Source: Streptomyces humidus (GTDB taxonomy: Bacteria; Actinomycetota; Actinomycetes; Streptomycetales; Streptomycetaceae). From it: a DNA stretch of 64,000 nucleotides. Shown here one piece after another: positions 26,158 through 35,315 of the stretch. The DNA is taken from NCBI RefSeq assembly GCF_014649655.1, contig NZ_BMTL01000025.1:62001-126000 (forward strand), in the 5' to 3' direction. Position 1 is the stretch's first letter. Each line of letters starts with the position of its first letter. A model generated the notes under the pieces. That model was not told the origin of the DNA, did not search any database, and saw only the letters and a program-made list of their open reading frames with translations. A program made the position numbers and the translations under genes.

Positions 26158-26188
26158 CGGCCCGTCCGGGACACCGGGAGAGCCTTTC

Positions 26189-26713
26189 TCAGCGCCCGGG
26201 CGGGTGGATCTCCGACAGTTCCTCGCCCATCGCGCCGAGGAAGCGCAGCACCACCGACAGCTCGTCCTCGGTGAAACGGGCACGGGCGGCCCGGGTCGCC
26301 TCGGCCAGCGGGCGAAAGTAGGAGCGGGCCGCCGACCGGGCGTCCTCCGCGTAGTACAGGTGGACCACCCTGCGGTCGGCGCTCTCGCGCACCCTGCGGA
26401 TGTGCCCCGCGCGCTCCAGCCGGTCGACGCACGCGGTGACCGCGCCCGAGGTGAGCCCGAGGTGCTCGCGCAGCCGCTTGGGGGTCATCGGCCCGTCCGC
26501 GTCCAGGATCGCGGCGAGCGCCTGGACGTCCGTCGCATGCAGTCCCTGGTCGCCGGCGAATCCGTGCACCAGCCGGTTGATCTCGCCGTTCATCCGCCGC
26601 AGCCGGACGGCGAAGGCATGCAGGTCGGTCGGCGCCCCGGACGCCTCGGGTGCCTCGGGTGCCTCGGACGGCGTTTCCCGCACCCGCTCCGCACGCTCGT
26701 CAGCTGTGGCCAC
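26189..26713 (-). CDS. MarR family transcriptional regulator
   Basis: The product of about 174 residues (GTG 26713, no strong ribosome site) has the MarR winged helix. The helix-turn-helix is MTPKRLREHLGLTSGAVTACVDRLERAG and the wing is HIRRVRESADRRVVHLYY; dimerisation helices lie at both ends. An acidic N-terminal tail of about 25 residues includes a PEAPEASGAP repeat. It is upstream of the MMPL exporter on the same strand and divergent from the SDR gene; it probably represses the exporter through the palindrome at 26031. Confidence 0.9.
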   Translation of the reverse strand: MATADERAERVRETPSEAPEAPEASGAPTDLHAFAVRLRRMNGEINRLVHGFAGDQGLHATDVQALAAILDADGPMTPKRLREHLGLTSGAVTACVDRLERAGHIRRVRESADRRVVHLYYAEDARSAARSYFRPLAEATRAARARFTEDELSVVLRFLGAMGEELSEIHPPGR

Positions 26714-26884
26714 GGGGTCAGCGTAGCGGCCTTCCGCGATCACTCGATCGTGCGCACAACCCCGGGGTGCATCCGCACGCCGTCTCCGCGTGGAAGCGAT
26801 CTGGAAGGGACGGTCAGCAGGGCGTCGCCCCGTCGGCGCCGGACCGGTCCCAGGGGGCCCGACCGAACAGAGGACCGAAGACCC

Positions 26885-28408
26885 ATGACCGGAGACGGCC
26901 GCGACACCGGAGCGCTCTGCCTGGTGACCGGAGCCACGGGATACGTCGGGGGCCGGCTCGTCCCCGAGCTGCTGGCCGCGGGACACCGGGTGCGCTGCCT
27001 GGCCCGCGACCCCGACCGGCTGCGCGACCATCCCTGGGCCGGGGACGTCGAGACGGTGCGCGGCGACGTCACCGACGCCGCGTCGGTCGCGGCGGCGATG
27101 GGCGGCGTCGACGTCGCCTACTACCTGGTGCACGCGCTGGGCACGGGTGACGACTTCGAGGAGACGGACCGCAGGGCGGCCACGATCTTCGCGGAGCGGT
27201 CCAGGGCGGCGGGCGTGCGCCGCATCGTCTACCTGGGGGGCCTCACCCCGGCCGACGTGCCGGAGCGGGAGCTGTCGCCTCATCTGCGCTCGCGCGCCGA
27301 GGTGGGGCGGATCCTGCTGGACTCCGGCGTCCCCACCGCCGTGCTGCGTGCCGCGGTGGTGATCGGCTCCGGGTCCGTCTCCTTCGAGATGCTGCGCTAT
27401 CTGACCGAGCGGCTGCCCGTGATGGTCACCCCGAGCTGGGTACGCACCCGGATCCAGCCCGTGGCCGTCCGCGACGTGCTGCGCGCCCTGGTCGGCTCCG
27501 CCCGGCTCCCGGACGACGTCAACCGCACCTTCGACATCGGCGGGCCCGACGTCCTGACGTACCGCGAGATGATGCTCCGCTACGCGGCCGTCGCCGAACT
27601 GCCGCGCCGGCTGATCCTGACGCTGCCGATGCTCACCCCCGGCCTGTCGAGCCACTGGGTCGGGCTGGTCACCCCGGTGCCGGCGTCGATCGCACGGCCG
27701 CTCACCGAGTCGCTGCGGCACGAGGTGGTCTGCCACGAGCACGACATCGCCCGCTATGTGCCGGACCCGCCCGGCCATCCCCTCGGGTTCGACGAGGCGG
27801 TCCGGCTCGCCCTGCGCAAGGTGCGGGAGGCGCGGGTCGACACCCGCTGGTCCTCCGCCTCCGTCCCCGGCGCCCCCAGCGACCCGCTGCCCACCGACCC
27901 CCGCTGGGCCGGCGGCAGCCTCTACACCGACGTCCGCGAACTCGCCGTCGACGCCCCTCCCGCGTCGCTGTGGCGGGTGATCGAGGGCATCGGCGGCGAC
28001 AACGGCTGGTACTCCTTCCCGCTCGCCTGGGCCGTCCGCGGCCGGCTCGACCGGCTGGCCGGCGGGGTGGGGCTGCGCCGCGGCCGCCGGGACGCCACGC
28101 GGCTGCGGGTGGGCGACTCGCTCGACTTCTGGCGGGTCGAGGAGATCGAGCCCGGCCGTCTGCTGCGGCTGCGGGCCGAGATGCGGCTGCCCGGCCTGGC
28201 CTGGCTGGAGCTGCGGGCCGACCCGGCGGCCGGCGGCCGCTCCCGGTTCCGCCAGCGCGCGGTCTTCCACCCCCATGGCCTGCTCGGCCACGCCTACTGG
28301 TGGAGCGTGGCGCCCTTCCACGCGCTCGTCTTCGGCGGCATGGCCCGCAACATCGCACAGGCTGCGGTGGCGGACGCGGCGGCGCGGGCACGCGAACCCG
28401 CCCGCTGA
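26885..28408 (+). CDS. SDR/NmrA-type epimerase fused to a DUF2867 domain
   Basis: The 507-residue protein has an N-terminal Rossmann domain (LVTGATGYVGGRLVPELLAAGH, about 12-33) of the atypical short-chain dehydrogenase type. From about residue 330 it has a DUF2867 domain (LYTDVRELAVDAPPASLWRVIEGIGGDNGWYSFPLAW), an SRPBCC-like module. The fusion is common in actinobacteria, often next to photolyase as here (108 bases downstream, same strand). The substrate is unknown. The start at ATG 26885 is chosen by homology to the glycine motif. Confidence 0.9.
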   Translation: MTGDGRDTGALCLVTGATGYVGGRLVPELLAAGHRVRCLARDPDRLRDHPWAGDVETVRGDVTDAASVAAAMGGVDVAYYLVHALGTGDDFEETDRRAATIFAERSRAAGVRRIVYLGGLTPADVPERELSPHLRSRAEVGRILLDSGVPTAVLRAAVVIGSGSVSFEMLRYLTERLPVMVTPSWVRTRIQPVAVRDVLRALVGSARLPDDVNRTFDIGGPDVLTYREMMLRYAAVAELPRRLILTLPMLTPGLSSHWVGLVTPVPASIARPLTESLRHEVVCHEHDIARYVPDPPGHPLGFDEAVRLALRKVREARVDTRWSSASVPGAPSDPLPTDPRWAGGSLYTDVRELAVDAPPASLWRVIEGIGGDNGWYSFPLAWAVRGRLDRLAGGVGLRRGRRDATRLRVGDSLDFWRVEEIEPGRLLRLRAEMRLPGLAWLELRADPAAGGRSRFRQRAVFHPHGLLGHAYWWSVAPFHALVFGGMARNIAQAAVADAAARAREPAR

Positions 28409-28515
28409 CCGGCCGCGGCGGGGAGCGGCCCCGCGCGGCGGTCCCGCCTGCATCCGCCGGCCGCCGCCGACCGGAAGCGATGCACGCAACGAACCCGTCC
28501 CCCCGGAGCCCCTTC

Positions 28516-29889
28516 ATGAACGTCTCGCTCGTCCTGTTCACCGCCGACCTGCGTCTGCACGACCACCCGCCGCTGCGTGCGGCCCTCGACGGCGCCCGGC
28601 AGGTGGTCCCGCTCTTCGTACGCGACCGGGCCGTCGACCGCGCCGGGTTCGCCGCGCCGAACAGGCGGGCGTTCCTCGCCGACTGTCTGCGCGACCTGGA
28701 CGCGGGGCTGCGCGAGCGGGGCGGCCGGCTCGTCGTGCGCTCGGGCGAACTGGTGGAGCAGGTGTGCCGGGTGGCGGCCGAGGCGGAAGCGGACGAGGTC
28801 CACCTGGCCGCCGACGTGAGCGCGCACGCGCGGCGGCGCGAGGAGAGCCTGCGGCGCGCCCTGGAGTCCGAGGGCGTGCGGCTGCATGTGCACGACGAGG
28901 TGACGACCGCCGTCGGTCCGGGCACGCTCGCCCCGGCCTCCTCGGACCACTTCGCCGTCTTCACCCCGTATTTCGGACACTGGTCGCGGGCACGGCTGCG
29001 CGAGCCGCTCGGCGCGCCCCGGACCGTGCCGGTCCCGGAAGGGGTCGGCTCCGAGGAACTGCCCGCCCGCAAGGACCTGGCGGGTCTGTCGCCGGGTCTG
29101 GCGGCGGGCGGCGAGGAGGAGGGCCGCCGGCGGTTCGCCTCCTGGCTGCGGTCGGGCGTCGGCACGTACGAGGACGGCCACGACGACCTCGCGGGCGACG
29201 TCACCTCCCGGCTTTCGCCCCACCTGCACTTCGGGACCCTGTCCGCGGTGGAGCTCGTGCATCGCACCCGTCAGGTGGGCGGCCTTGGGGCCGAGGCGTT
29301 CGTGCGGCAGCTGGCCTGGCGCGACTTCCACCGTCAGGTGCTGGCGGCCCGGCCCGGGGCGGCGTCCGCCGACTACCGCACCAAACACGACCGCTGGCGT
29401 TCGGAGCGCACGGCGCACGCCGAGATCGAGGCGTGGCGGGCGGGCCGCACCGGCTACCCGCTGGTGGACGCGGCGATGCGGCAGCTGAGCCACGAGGGGT
29501 GGATGCACAACCGGGGCCGGCTGCTGACCGCGAGCTTCCTCGCCAAGACGCTGTACGTCGACTGGCGCATCGGCGCCCGGCACTTCCTGGACCTGCTGGT
29601 CGACGGGGACGTGGCCAACAACCAGCTGAACTGGCAGTGGGTGGCGGGCACGGGCACCGACTCACGGCCCAACCGGGTCCTCAACCCCGTCACCCAGGCC
29701 AAGCGGTTCGACCCCGACGGGGCGTACGTACGGCGCTGGCTGCCCGAGCTGGCGGACCTGGCCGCGCCCGCGGTGCACGAGCCGTGGAAGCTGACCGGAC
29801 TCGACCGCGCGGCGCTCGACTACCCGGAGCCGGTCGTGACGCTCTCCGAGGGACTGGCCCGGTTCAGGCGTGCGCGGGAACGGCCCTGA
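28516..29889 (+). CDS. phr: Deoxyribodipyrimidine photolyase
   Basis: The enzyme repairs UV-induced pyrimidine dimers using blue light. ATG 28516 (GGAG 9 bases upstream) gives 457 residues; an upstream ATG at 28480 lacks spacing. The N-terminal Rossmann antenna domain starts VSLVLFTADLRLHDHPPLRAAL. The C-terminal helical FAD domain has SPHLHFGTLSAVELVHRTRQ, the REL-type QLAWRDFHRQVL and WRIGARHFLDLLVDGDVANNQLNWQWVAGTG. The upstream SDR gene is probably in the same operon. The B12-dependent MerR regulator at 31849 is a plausible light-responsive controller in the neighbourhood. Confidence 0.95.
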   Translation: MNVSLVLFTADLRLHDHPPLRAALDGARQVVPLFVRDRAVDRAGFAAPNRRAFLADCLRDLDAGLRERGGRLVVRSGELVEQVCRVAAEAEADEVHLAADVSAHARRREESLRRALESEGVRLHVHDEVTTAVGPGTLAPASSDHFAVFTPYFGHWSRARLREPLGAPRTVPVPEGVGSEELPARKDLAGLSPGLAAGGEEEGRRRFASWLRSGVGTYEDGHDDLAGDVTSRLSPHLHFGTLSAVELVHRTRQVGGLGAEAFVRQLAWRDFHRQVLAARPGAASADYRTKHDRWRSERTAHAEIEAWRAGRTGYPLVDAAMRQLSHEGWMHNRGRLLTASFLAKTLYVDWRIGARHFLDLLVDGDVANNQLNWQWVAGTGTDSRPNRVLNPVTQAKRFDPDGAYVRRWLPELADLAAPAVHEPWKLTGLDRAALDYPEPVVTLSEGLARFRRARERP

Positions 29890-29896
29890 AAACCCC

Positions 29897-30823
29897 TCAC
29901 CACTGCGGGGCCGCGCTCAGCAGGAGATCGCGCACCCGGGTCACGTCCCGGTTCGTCGCCGCGCCGGGCCGCTGGACCAGATACGCGGTGTTGACGGGCG
30001 GATCCGGCGGCTCGTGGAGCGGGACGAGGGCGCCGCGGGCCAGTTCGGCCAGGCAGAGGTAGCGGGGCAGCACGGTGACGCCCGCGCCCGCGACGGTCGC
30101 GGCCAGCACCCCGCGCAGGTCGGGCACGGTCACCGCGGCGGAACCCGACAGCCGCCGGCCGAAGACGTGCCGCCAGTATCGGCGTGCGATGGGCAGGTCC
30201 TCGGCGTACGTGATCAGCGGGACGCCGTGCAGGGCCGCCGGCCCCTCGGCGGCCAGCGGCCCCCGGAGCCGATCGGCCCACACCGGGGCCGCGACGAGGA
30301 CGAACTCCTCGTCCGTCAGCGGGACCGCGTGCAGGGTGCGGCCGCGGGGCCGGGTGGTGGCGACGACCAGGTCGTGCCGTCCCGCGCGCAGCTCCTCCAG
30401 CAGCGCGTCGGTGAGACCGGTGGCGACGCGCAGCCGGAGTCCCCCGGCCACCAGCGGCGCCAGGGCGGGGAGCGCACGGGTGCACAGCAGCTCGGCCGGT
30501 CCGGCGAGATGCACCGGGTCGGCCCGGCCACCCGGGCCCGCCGGGTCCGGGCCGGCCACGACGGCCAGCTCGTCGAGCGGCTCGGCGACACGGGCCGCCA
30601 GCTCGTCGGCGACGGCGGTCGGCGACACGCCGCGCGGGAGCCGTTCGAAGAGCTCGCGCCCGGTCTGCCGCTCCAGCGCCCGCATCTGCGTCGTCACGGT
30701 CGGCTGGGACAGTCTCAGCAGCTGCGCCGCACCGGTGAACGAGCCCGCGCGGTACACGGCGAGGAAGGTGCGCAGCAGGTTCAGGTCCAAGGGTTCGGCG
30801 GGTCGGCCGTCGCTGTGTTCCAC
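29897..30823 (-). CDS. LysR family transcriptional regulator
   Basis: The 308-residue protein has the LysR helix-turn-helix (LDLNLLRTFLAVYRAGSFTG, then AAQLLRLSQPTVTTQMRALE) and a standard effector-binding domain. It converges with phr, 7 bases apart, and is divergent from the DJ-1/PfpI gene, its likely target. The shared 157-base promoter region contains a long interrupted dyad. Confidence 0.92.
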   Translation of the reverse strand: MEHSDGRPAEPLDLNLLRTFLAVYRAGSFTGAAQLLRLSQPTVTTQMRALERQTGRELFERLPRGVSPTAVADELAARVAEPLDELAVVAGPDPAGPGGRADPVHLAGPAELLCTRALPALAPLVAGGLRLRVATGLTDALLEELRAGRHDLVVATTRPRGRTLHAVPLTDEEFVLVAAPVWADRLRGPLAAEGPAALHGVPLITYAEDLPIARRYWRHVFGRRLSGSAAVTVPDLRGVLAATVAGAGVTVLPRYLCLAELARGALVPLHEPPDPPVNTAYLVQRPGAATNRDVTRVRDLLLSAAPQW

Positions 30824-30846
30824 CGCGCCAGTATTCCTCCGCCACC

Positions 30847-30894
30847 CATAGGATCATCAATGGCGGGCATCGGAATCCTCATTGGATCCCTATG
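30847..30894. promoter_or_regulatory. LysR-type interrupted dyad in the divergent promoter
   Basis: CATAGGATCATCAATG (30847-30862) and CATTGGATCCCTATG (30880-30894) form an imperfect 15-16 bp inverted repeat separated by 17 bases. The right arm contains TTGGAT, spaced 18 bases from TAGGTT, a plausible promoter of the PfpI gene. Such a dyad overlapping the target -35 is typical of LysR activation sites. Confidence 0.65.
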
Positions 30895-30980
30895 CCTCGA
30901 CCGTCTAGGTTCGCTCAGGCACCCATGCGTCGGCGGTCCGCGGAGCGGAACGCCGACGCCGACCCTCTCGGAGATCACTC

Positions 30981-31676
30981 ATGGCCAAGATCCTTTTCGT
31001 GCTGACCGGCGCCGACCACTGGACGCTCGCCGACGGCACGCAGCACCCCACCGGCTTCTGGGCGGAGGAGGCCGCCGCCCCCTACGAGGCGTTCCGGGCG
31101 GCAGGCCACGAGGTCGTCGTCGCGACGCCCGGCGGCGTCGTGCCCACCGTGGACAAGGGCAGCCTGGCCGCCGAGGTCAACGGCGGGCAGGAAGGCGCCG
31201 ACCGGATCGCCGCCGTGCTCGCCGGCATGACCGAGTTGCAGCGACCGCTACGGCTGGAGGACGTGGACCTCGGCGACTACGCGGCCGTCTTCTACCCGGG
31301 CGGCCACGGCCCGATGGAGGACCTGGCCGTCGACGCCGTGTCCGGCCGCCTGCTGACCGAGGCCCTGGCCTCGGGCAGGCCCCTGGGCGTCGTCTGCCAC
31401 GGCCCCGCGGCGCTGCTCGCCGCGGTCGCCGAGAACGGCTCCAACGCCTTCGCCGGTTACCGGATCGCCGCGTTCACCAACGCCGAGGAGCACCAGGCCG
31501 GCCTGGCCGACAAGGCGAAGTGGCTGCTCCAGGACCGCCTCACCGAGGCGGGCGTCGACGTACGGGTCGGCGAGCCCTGGGCGCCGCACGTGGTGGTCGA
31601 CCGCAACCTCGTCACCGGCCAGAACCCCGCCTCCTCGGCGCCGCTCGCCGCGGAGCTGCTGAAGAAGCTGCACTGA
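30981..31676 (+). CDS. DJ-1/PfpI-family (Hsp31-like) class I glutamine amidotransferase domain protein
   Basis: The 231-residue protein has the DJ-1 nucleophile elbow with C139-H140 in GVVCHGPAALL and an acidic pocket residue in FWAEEAAAPYEAF. FYPGGHGPMEDL is also present. Family members act as glyoxalase III/deglycases or chaperones against carbonyl stress. It is divergent from a LysR regulator, its probable activator. Confidence 0.92.
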   Translation: MAKILFVLTGADHWTLADGTQHPTGFWAEEAAAPYEAFRAAGHEVVVATPGGVVPTVDKGSLAAEVNGGQEGADRIAAVLAGMTELQRPLRLEDVDLGDYAAVFYPGGHGPMEDLAVDAVSGRLLTEALASGRPLGVVCHGPAALLAAVAENGSNAFAGYRIAAFTNAEEHQAGLADKAKWLLQDRLTEAGVDVRVGEPWAPHVVVDRNLVTGQNPASSAPLAAELLKKLH

Positions 31677-31848
31677 GCCCGGCGGCCGCACCGGACGCCC
31701 GCGCCCGCCCCTTCGCCCGTGCCGGCCGGGGCGCCCGCACCGCTGGCCTTTGGGCCGGCCGGGCTCCTCAGGGCGCTCCCGGCCCTCGGCCCGGGCGTCT
31801 CTCAGGCGGCGGACCGGAGGTCCCCGCGACCGGCCGGGCGCGTGCGCC

Positions 31849-32835
31849 TCACGCCGCGCCCTGGCCGTGCGCGCCGGCCAGCAGCGTCAGCGCGTCGCCC
31901 AGGCCCTTCGGCCGGGGCAGGCCCGGGGCGGGGCGGCCGGCCCATCCGGAGCCGCCGAGCACCACGGTCGGGGCTCGCCGGGCTCCGGTCACGCCCCATC
32001 GGGTGTCCGCAAGGTGCCTGGCCAGAGGCAGGCTGGCGGTCGACCGCGTCTGCGACCACAGCACCACGGCGACCGGGCCCAGCCGCCGCACGGCCGCTGT
32101 CAGCGCCTCCACCGGCACGGCCGCTCCGAACATCCTTGTCGGAACGCCGAGTTGGAGGAGGCCCGCGTTGAGCGCCTCCAGCGGCAGACTGTGCTGTTCA
32201 CCCGGCACACAGGCCAGCAGCACCGGCCCCGGCCCTCCCTCCCGGCCGCCCGCCACGACGGCGTGGGGCGCACGGCGCAGCGCGGTGGAGACCTGCCAGG
32301 ACAGCAGGTGCTCCACCTCGACGTACCGATCGCCGGACGAGGCCCACTTACGGCCCACGGCGTGCAGGGTCGGGACCATCACCTCCTGCCAGGCGACGGC
32401 GAGCCCGTGCCGTTCCACGGCCGCCTCCAGCCGCTCCGCGACGGCCGGCGCGTCGAGGCGCACGGCGGCGCGGGCCAGGCCCCGGCACTCCTGACGGACG
32501 TCGCCCCCGTCGGGCGCGGGGACGGCGGGCGCACCCCTGCTCCCGGCGGCCGCTCCCGCCGGTTCCGCCGGTTCAGCGGACGGCGGCAGCGCTGTGTCCC
32601 TCGCCGCCCGGGCGGCGTCCGCGGGCGGCACGCCCGACGAGGTGAGCCGGCACATGGCCTCCAGCACGGCCACGTCGCTCGGCCGCCAGCGCCGGTGCCG
32701 GCCGTCCGCGCGCACGGCGGGCCCGATGCCGTACCGCCGGTCCCACGAACGCAGGGTGGTGGGCGCGACGCCGAGCCGTCGGGCCAGCGCCCCCGTGGTC
32801 AGACCTGCGTCATCGGGACTCATCGCCTCGCTCAT
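31849..32835 (-). CDS. MerR-family regulator with cobalamin-binding domain (CarH/LitR-like)
   Basis: The 328-residue protein has an N-terminal MerR helix-turn-helix (TGALARRLGVAPTTLRSWDRRYGI, then GRHRRWRPSDVAVLEAM) and a helical linker rich in A and P. The C-terminal B12 module resembles the light sensor CarH. The upper-ligand motif is W164 followed by E175-H176, with 10 residues between instead of CarH's 9. The lower-ligand motif is E-x-H (H215 in PGEQHSLP), though the usual following Gly is Pro. It may sense light through adenosylcobalamin; photolyase is 2 kb away. Starts at 32835 or 32823 are both weak. It is divergent from the SPW gene. Confidence 0.88.
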   Translation of the reverse strand: MSEAMSPDDAGLTTGALARRLGVAPTTLRSWDRRYGIGPAVRADGRHRRWRPSDVAVLEAMCRLTSSGVPPADAARAARDTALPPSAEPAEPAGAAAGSRGAPAVPAPDGGDVRQECRGLARAAVRLDAPAVAERLEAAVERHGLAVAWQEVMVPTLHAVGRKWASSGDRYVEVEHLLSWQVSTALRRAPHAVVAGGREGGPGPVLLACVPGEQHSLPLEALNAGLLQLGVPTRMFGAAVPVEALTAAVRRLGPVAVVLWSQTRSTASLPLARHLADTRWGVTGARRAPTVVLGGSGWAGRPAPGLPRPKGLGDALTLLAGAHGQGAA

Positions 32836-33159
32836 GACGTCACGATACGACGCAGAAGCGACGCACGACGAGCCAGACGGCTCGCGGCCCCGCCCCGACG
32901 GGGGCGCAGCACACGTTTTCTTCGTCGAAGCAAGATTCGACGCACCGGCCCGGCGTCCGACGCGCCGCACGACGACGGCCTCCGCCTCCCCGGCCCGAGC
33001 ACACCGCACGACGACGGTCCCCGTCCTTCGGCCCGAGAAGCCGGATCCATCCGCACGATCCCTACACATAAAGGGTGAATAAGAGCACAATGAATATGCG
33101 CGGCAGATACCGCACACCGCATCGAAGCGGTCGGCCCTGAGAGTCAAAGGAGACGGGTC
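32836..33159. other. Intergenic region between MerR/B12 and SPW genes
   Basis: The 324 bases hold no gene. A 14-base direct repeat CCGCACGACGACGG occurs at 32965 and 33004. The stretch 33060-33110 is unusually A+T rich (for example AAAGGGTGAATAAG) and is the probable promoter region of the SPW gene; GGGTGA could be a SigB-type -10, but I see no convincing -35. Confidence 0.5.
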
Positions 33160-33606
33160 ATGGCCAACGTCTCGCACACCAGAGGCGACATGTCGACGCA
33201 CCCCGACGTTCCGGAGATGCAGGCGCGTTACGCCCGTATGCTCGGCGGTCGCGACGTGGCGCTCGTGGACGGACCGGTGTTCCTGCTCGGTCTGTACTGC
33301 GCCGTGTCCCCGTGGGTACTCCACTACACCGCCAGCCAGCCCGCCCTTGTCACCCACAACCTGATCGTCGGCATCGCCATCGCCCTGCTGGGCCTCGGTT
33401 TCACCGCGGCTCCCGCACGCATGTACGGCCTGAGCTGGGCCATGTGCGCGGCGGGCATCTGGATGATCGTCGCACCGTGGGTCGTGGGCGACAGCCCCGA
33501 CGCCGGAGTCGCGGTCAACAACATCGTCATCGGCGCCCTGGCCCTGCTGCTCGGCCTGATGTGCACCGCCACGGCGGCGCGGAGCACCCGCACGCCCACC
33601 CCGTAG
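33160..33606 (+). CDS. SPW repeat membrane protein
   Basis: The ATG at 33160 follows AAAGGAG. The 148-residue protein has four predicted membrane helices with two SPW-type motifs, LYCAVSPWVLHY and WMIVAPWVVGDS, each at the end of a helix. SPW-repeat proteins are small actinobacterial or haloarchaeal membrane proteins of unknown role. It is divergent from the B12-dependent MerR regulator, which may control it. Confidence 0.88.
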   Translation: MANVSHTRGDMSTHPDVPEMQARYARMLGGRDVALVDGPVFLLGLYCAVSPWVLHYTASQPALVTHNLIVGIAIALLGLGFTAAPARMYGLSWAMCAAGIWMIVAPWVVGDSPDAGVAVNNIVIGALALLLGLMCTATAARSTRTPTP

Positions 33607-33794
33607 TCCCTTCCCGCACCCGGGAGCACGGCCGGGCCGACCCGCGGACACGGGTCGCCCCGGCCGTCACACGTCGCCCCGCCGCCCTGACGCCGGCCCC
33701 GGCCGGGACGGCGGCGCCAAGCGGAACGGACTGTCCCACCGCCCCGTGGGCAGACATGGGTCAACGGGCTCTCAGGGAGAAGCGGAGGGGCGGG

Positions 33795-34058
33795 ATGGAG
33801 ATCGACGGCATCGTCAGTGCCCTCTTCATCGGCATCGTCATCGGCGTGCTCGGGCGGCTCGTCGTCCCGGGGCGCCAGCGCATCGGCGTGCTGTGGACGA
33901 TCGGGGTCGGCATCGTGGCCGCGCTGATCGGCTCGCTGCTCGCCGCGGGCCTCGGTGTGGCCGACACGAAGGGCGTCGACTGGATCGAGTGGCTCATCCA
34001 GATCGGGCTGGCCGCGGTGGGCGTCGCGGCCCTGGACCGGGCGAAGTCGCGCCGCTGA
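33795..34058 (+). CDS. GlsB/YeaQ/YmgE (transglycosylase-associated) small membrane protein
   Basis: The ATG at 33795 follows GGAGGGG. The 87-residue protein has three hydrophobic segments: ALFIGIVIGVLGRLVVPG, IGVGIVAALIGSLLAAGLG and WLIQIGLAAVGVAAL. The GRLVVPG turn and overall size fit the YeaQ/YmgE stress-response family. The 188 bases upstream to the SPW gene hold no gene. Confidence 0.88.
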   Translation: MEIDGIVSALFIGIVIGVLGRLVVPGRQRIGVLWTIGVGIVAALIGSLLAAGLGVADTKGVDWIEWLIQIGLAAVGVAALDRAKSRR

Positions 34059-34077
34059 CCCGAACACCTCGTCGGCT

Positions 34078-34896
34078 TCACCGCGGGCCCGCCGGCGCAT
34101 GACGCTCCCGCGTGACGTCAGGCGCGTGGACGTACGGGGTCGTCGTGCTCAGCGCGGCGAAGCCGAGGCGTTCGAGGATGGGGCGGCTCTGGCCGGAGGC
34201 GTCGACCTGGAGGTAGCGGTAGCCGCGCTCGGCGGCGATGCGGGCCCGGTGGGCGATCAGCGCACGGTAGATCCCCCGGCCGCGCCAGCCGTCGACGGTG
34301 CCGCCGCCCCACAGGCCGGCGAACGCGACGCCCGGGACGAGCTCCATCCGCGCCGAGCTCACCGGCACGTCCCCGGCCAGCGCGACGAGGGCGACGAATT
34401 CCTGGGAGTCGGCGGAGGCGAGACGGGCGAGCAGGAGAGCGCGCAGCCAGGAGCCGTCACGGCCGAAGGCCTTCTCGTTCGCCTCGACCATGAGCTCGAC
34501 GCCCGCCCGGTCGGTGACCGGCACGATGCGGACACCTTCGGGCGGTGCGACGTCGGCGATCTGGCCGCTCGTCTCGCCGACCATCAGAGTCTCCTCCTGA
34601 TCAGGCACGAACCCGGCGGCCGTGAGCCGCTGCCCGAGGTCGGCCGGGCGGTCGTGCCCGTACAGCTTCCACTCGAACTCGTGGCCGAGGCCTGCGAAGC
34701 GGGCGATCTGCTCGGCGATGGCCGCGTCGGCGTCGTCGGCGTCCAGGCCGGACCACAGGACACCGCTCCAGCCGCCGTCGCCGCCGATGTGCCGGACCAC
34801 GCCCCCGGACCTCTCGATCCGGGCGTCGGAGCTCTCGGGGCGCGCGCATTCGCGCATCTCCCGGTCGTACAGGGCGAGTACCGCGGCATGATCCAT
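34078..34896 (-). CDS. GNAT family N-acetyltransferase
   Basis: The start at ATG 34896 has GGAG upstream. The 272-residue protein has an N-terminal ~110-residue degenerate acetyltransferase-like half and a C-terminal GNAT domain. In that domain the acetyl-CoA loop reads GWRGRGIYRALIAHR (Q/RxxGxG/A type), followed by YRYLQVDASGQSRPILERLGF. The substrate is unknown. It converges with the YeaQ-like gene. Confidence 0.88.
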   Translation of the reverse strand: MDHAAVLALYDREMRECARPESSDARIERSGGVVRHIGGDGGWSGVLWSGLDADDADAAIAEQIARFAGLGHEFEWKLYGHDRPADLGQRLTAAGFVPDQEETLMVGETSGQIADVAPPEGVRIVPVTDRAGVELMVEANEKAFGRDGSWLRALLLARLASADSQEFVALVALAGDVPVSSARMELVPGVAFAGLWGGGTVDGWRGRGIYRALIAHRARIAAERGYRYLQVDASGQSRPILERLGFAALSTTTPYVHAPDVTRERHAPAGPR

Positions 34897-35315
34897 GCGC
34901 CCACTCCAGCACCCGTGCACACCCCCGCACAACGCAATTGGAGCGACGAGGCCGGTCCGGGCGCCGTGGGACGCCGTCGGACGCCGTCGGTCGCGGGCAC
35001 CCGCCCGCACCCGCCCGCACCGGGCGGAACTCCGGCGGACCGTCCGGGTCATGCTGAGCGCCCTCTGTCACCCGCTCGGGCGTCCCTCGCCCCGAACCGA
35101 CCCGACCGGTGCCCGACCGCCGCCCGGGCGTCGCGCGGGCGCCCGCGGCGCACAGGCCGCATGAGCCGTGCGGGCGGTGCGCGCCGTGCGCGCGCCGGTC
35201 CTCGGGACTGGCGCGCGGGGAGGCGTCGTCCGCCCGGAGGCGGGTCACCGGACGGCCGCTTATCGTGATCGAGGACGCCGTCCCCGGACCGCTGCGGGCG
35301 TCCCTGGAGGCATTG
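34897..35315. other. Intergenic region upstream of the secreted hydrolase
   Basis: The 419 bases between divergent genes hold no gene I can support. They contain small direct repeats, such as GGACGCCGTC twice near 34970-34990 and ACCCGCCCGC twice near 35000-35020, and GC-rich self-complementary stretches near 35170-35220. Confidence 0.55.
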
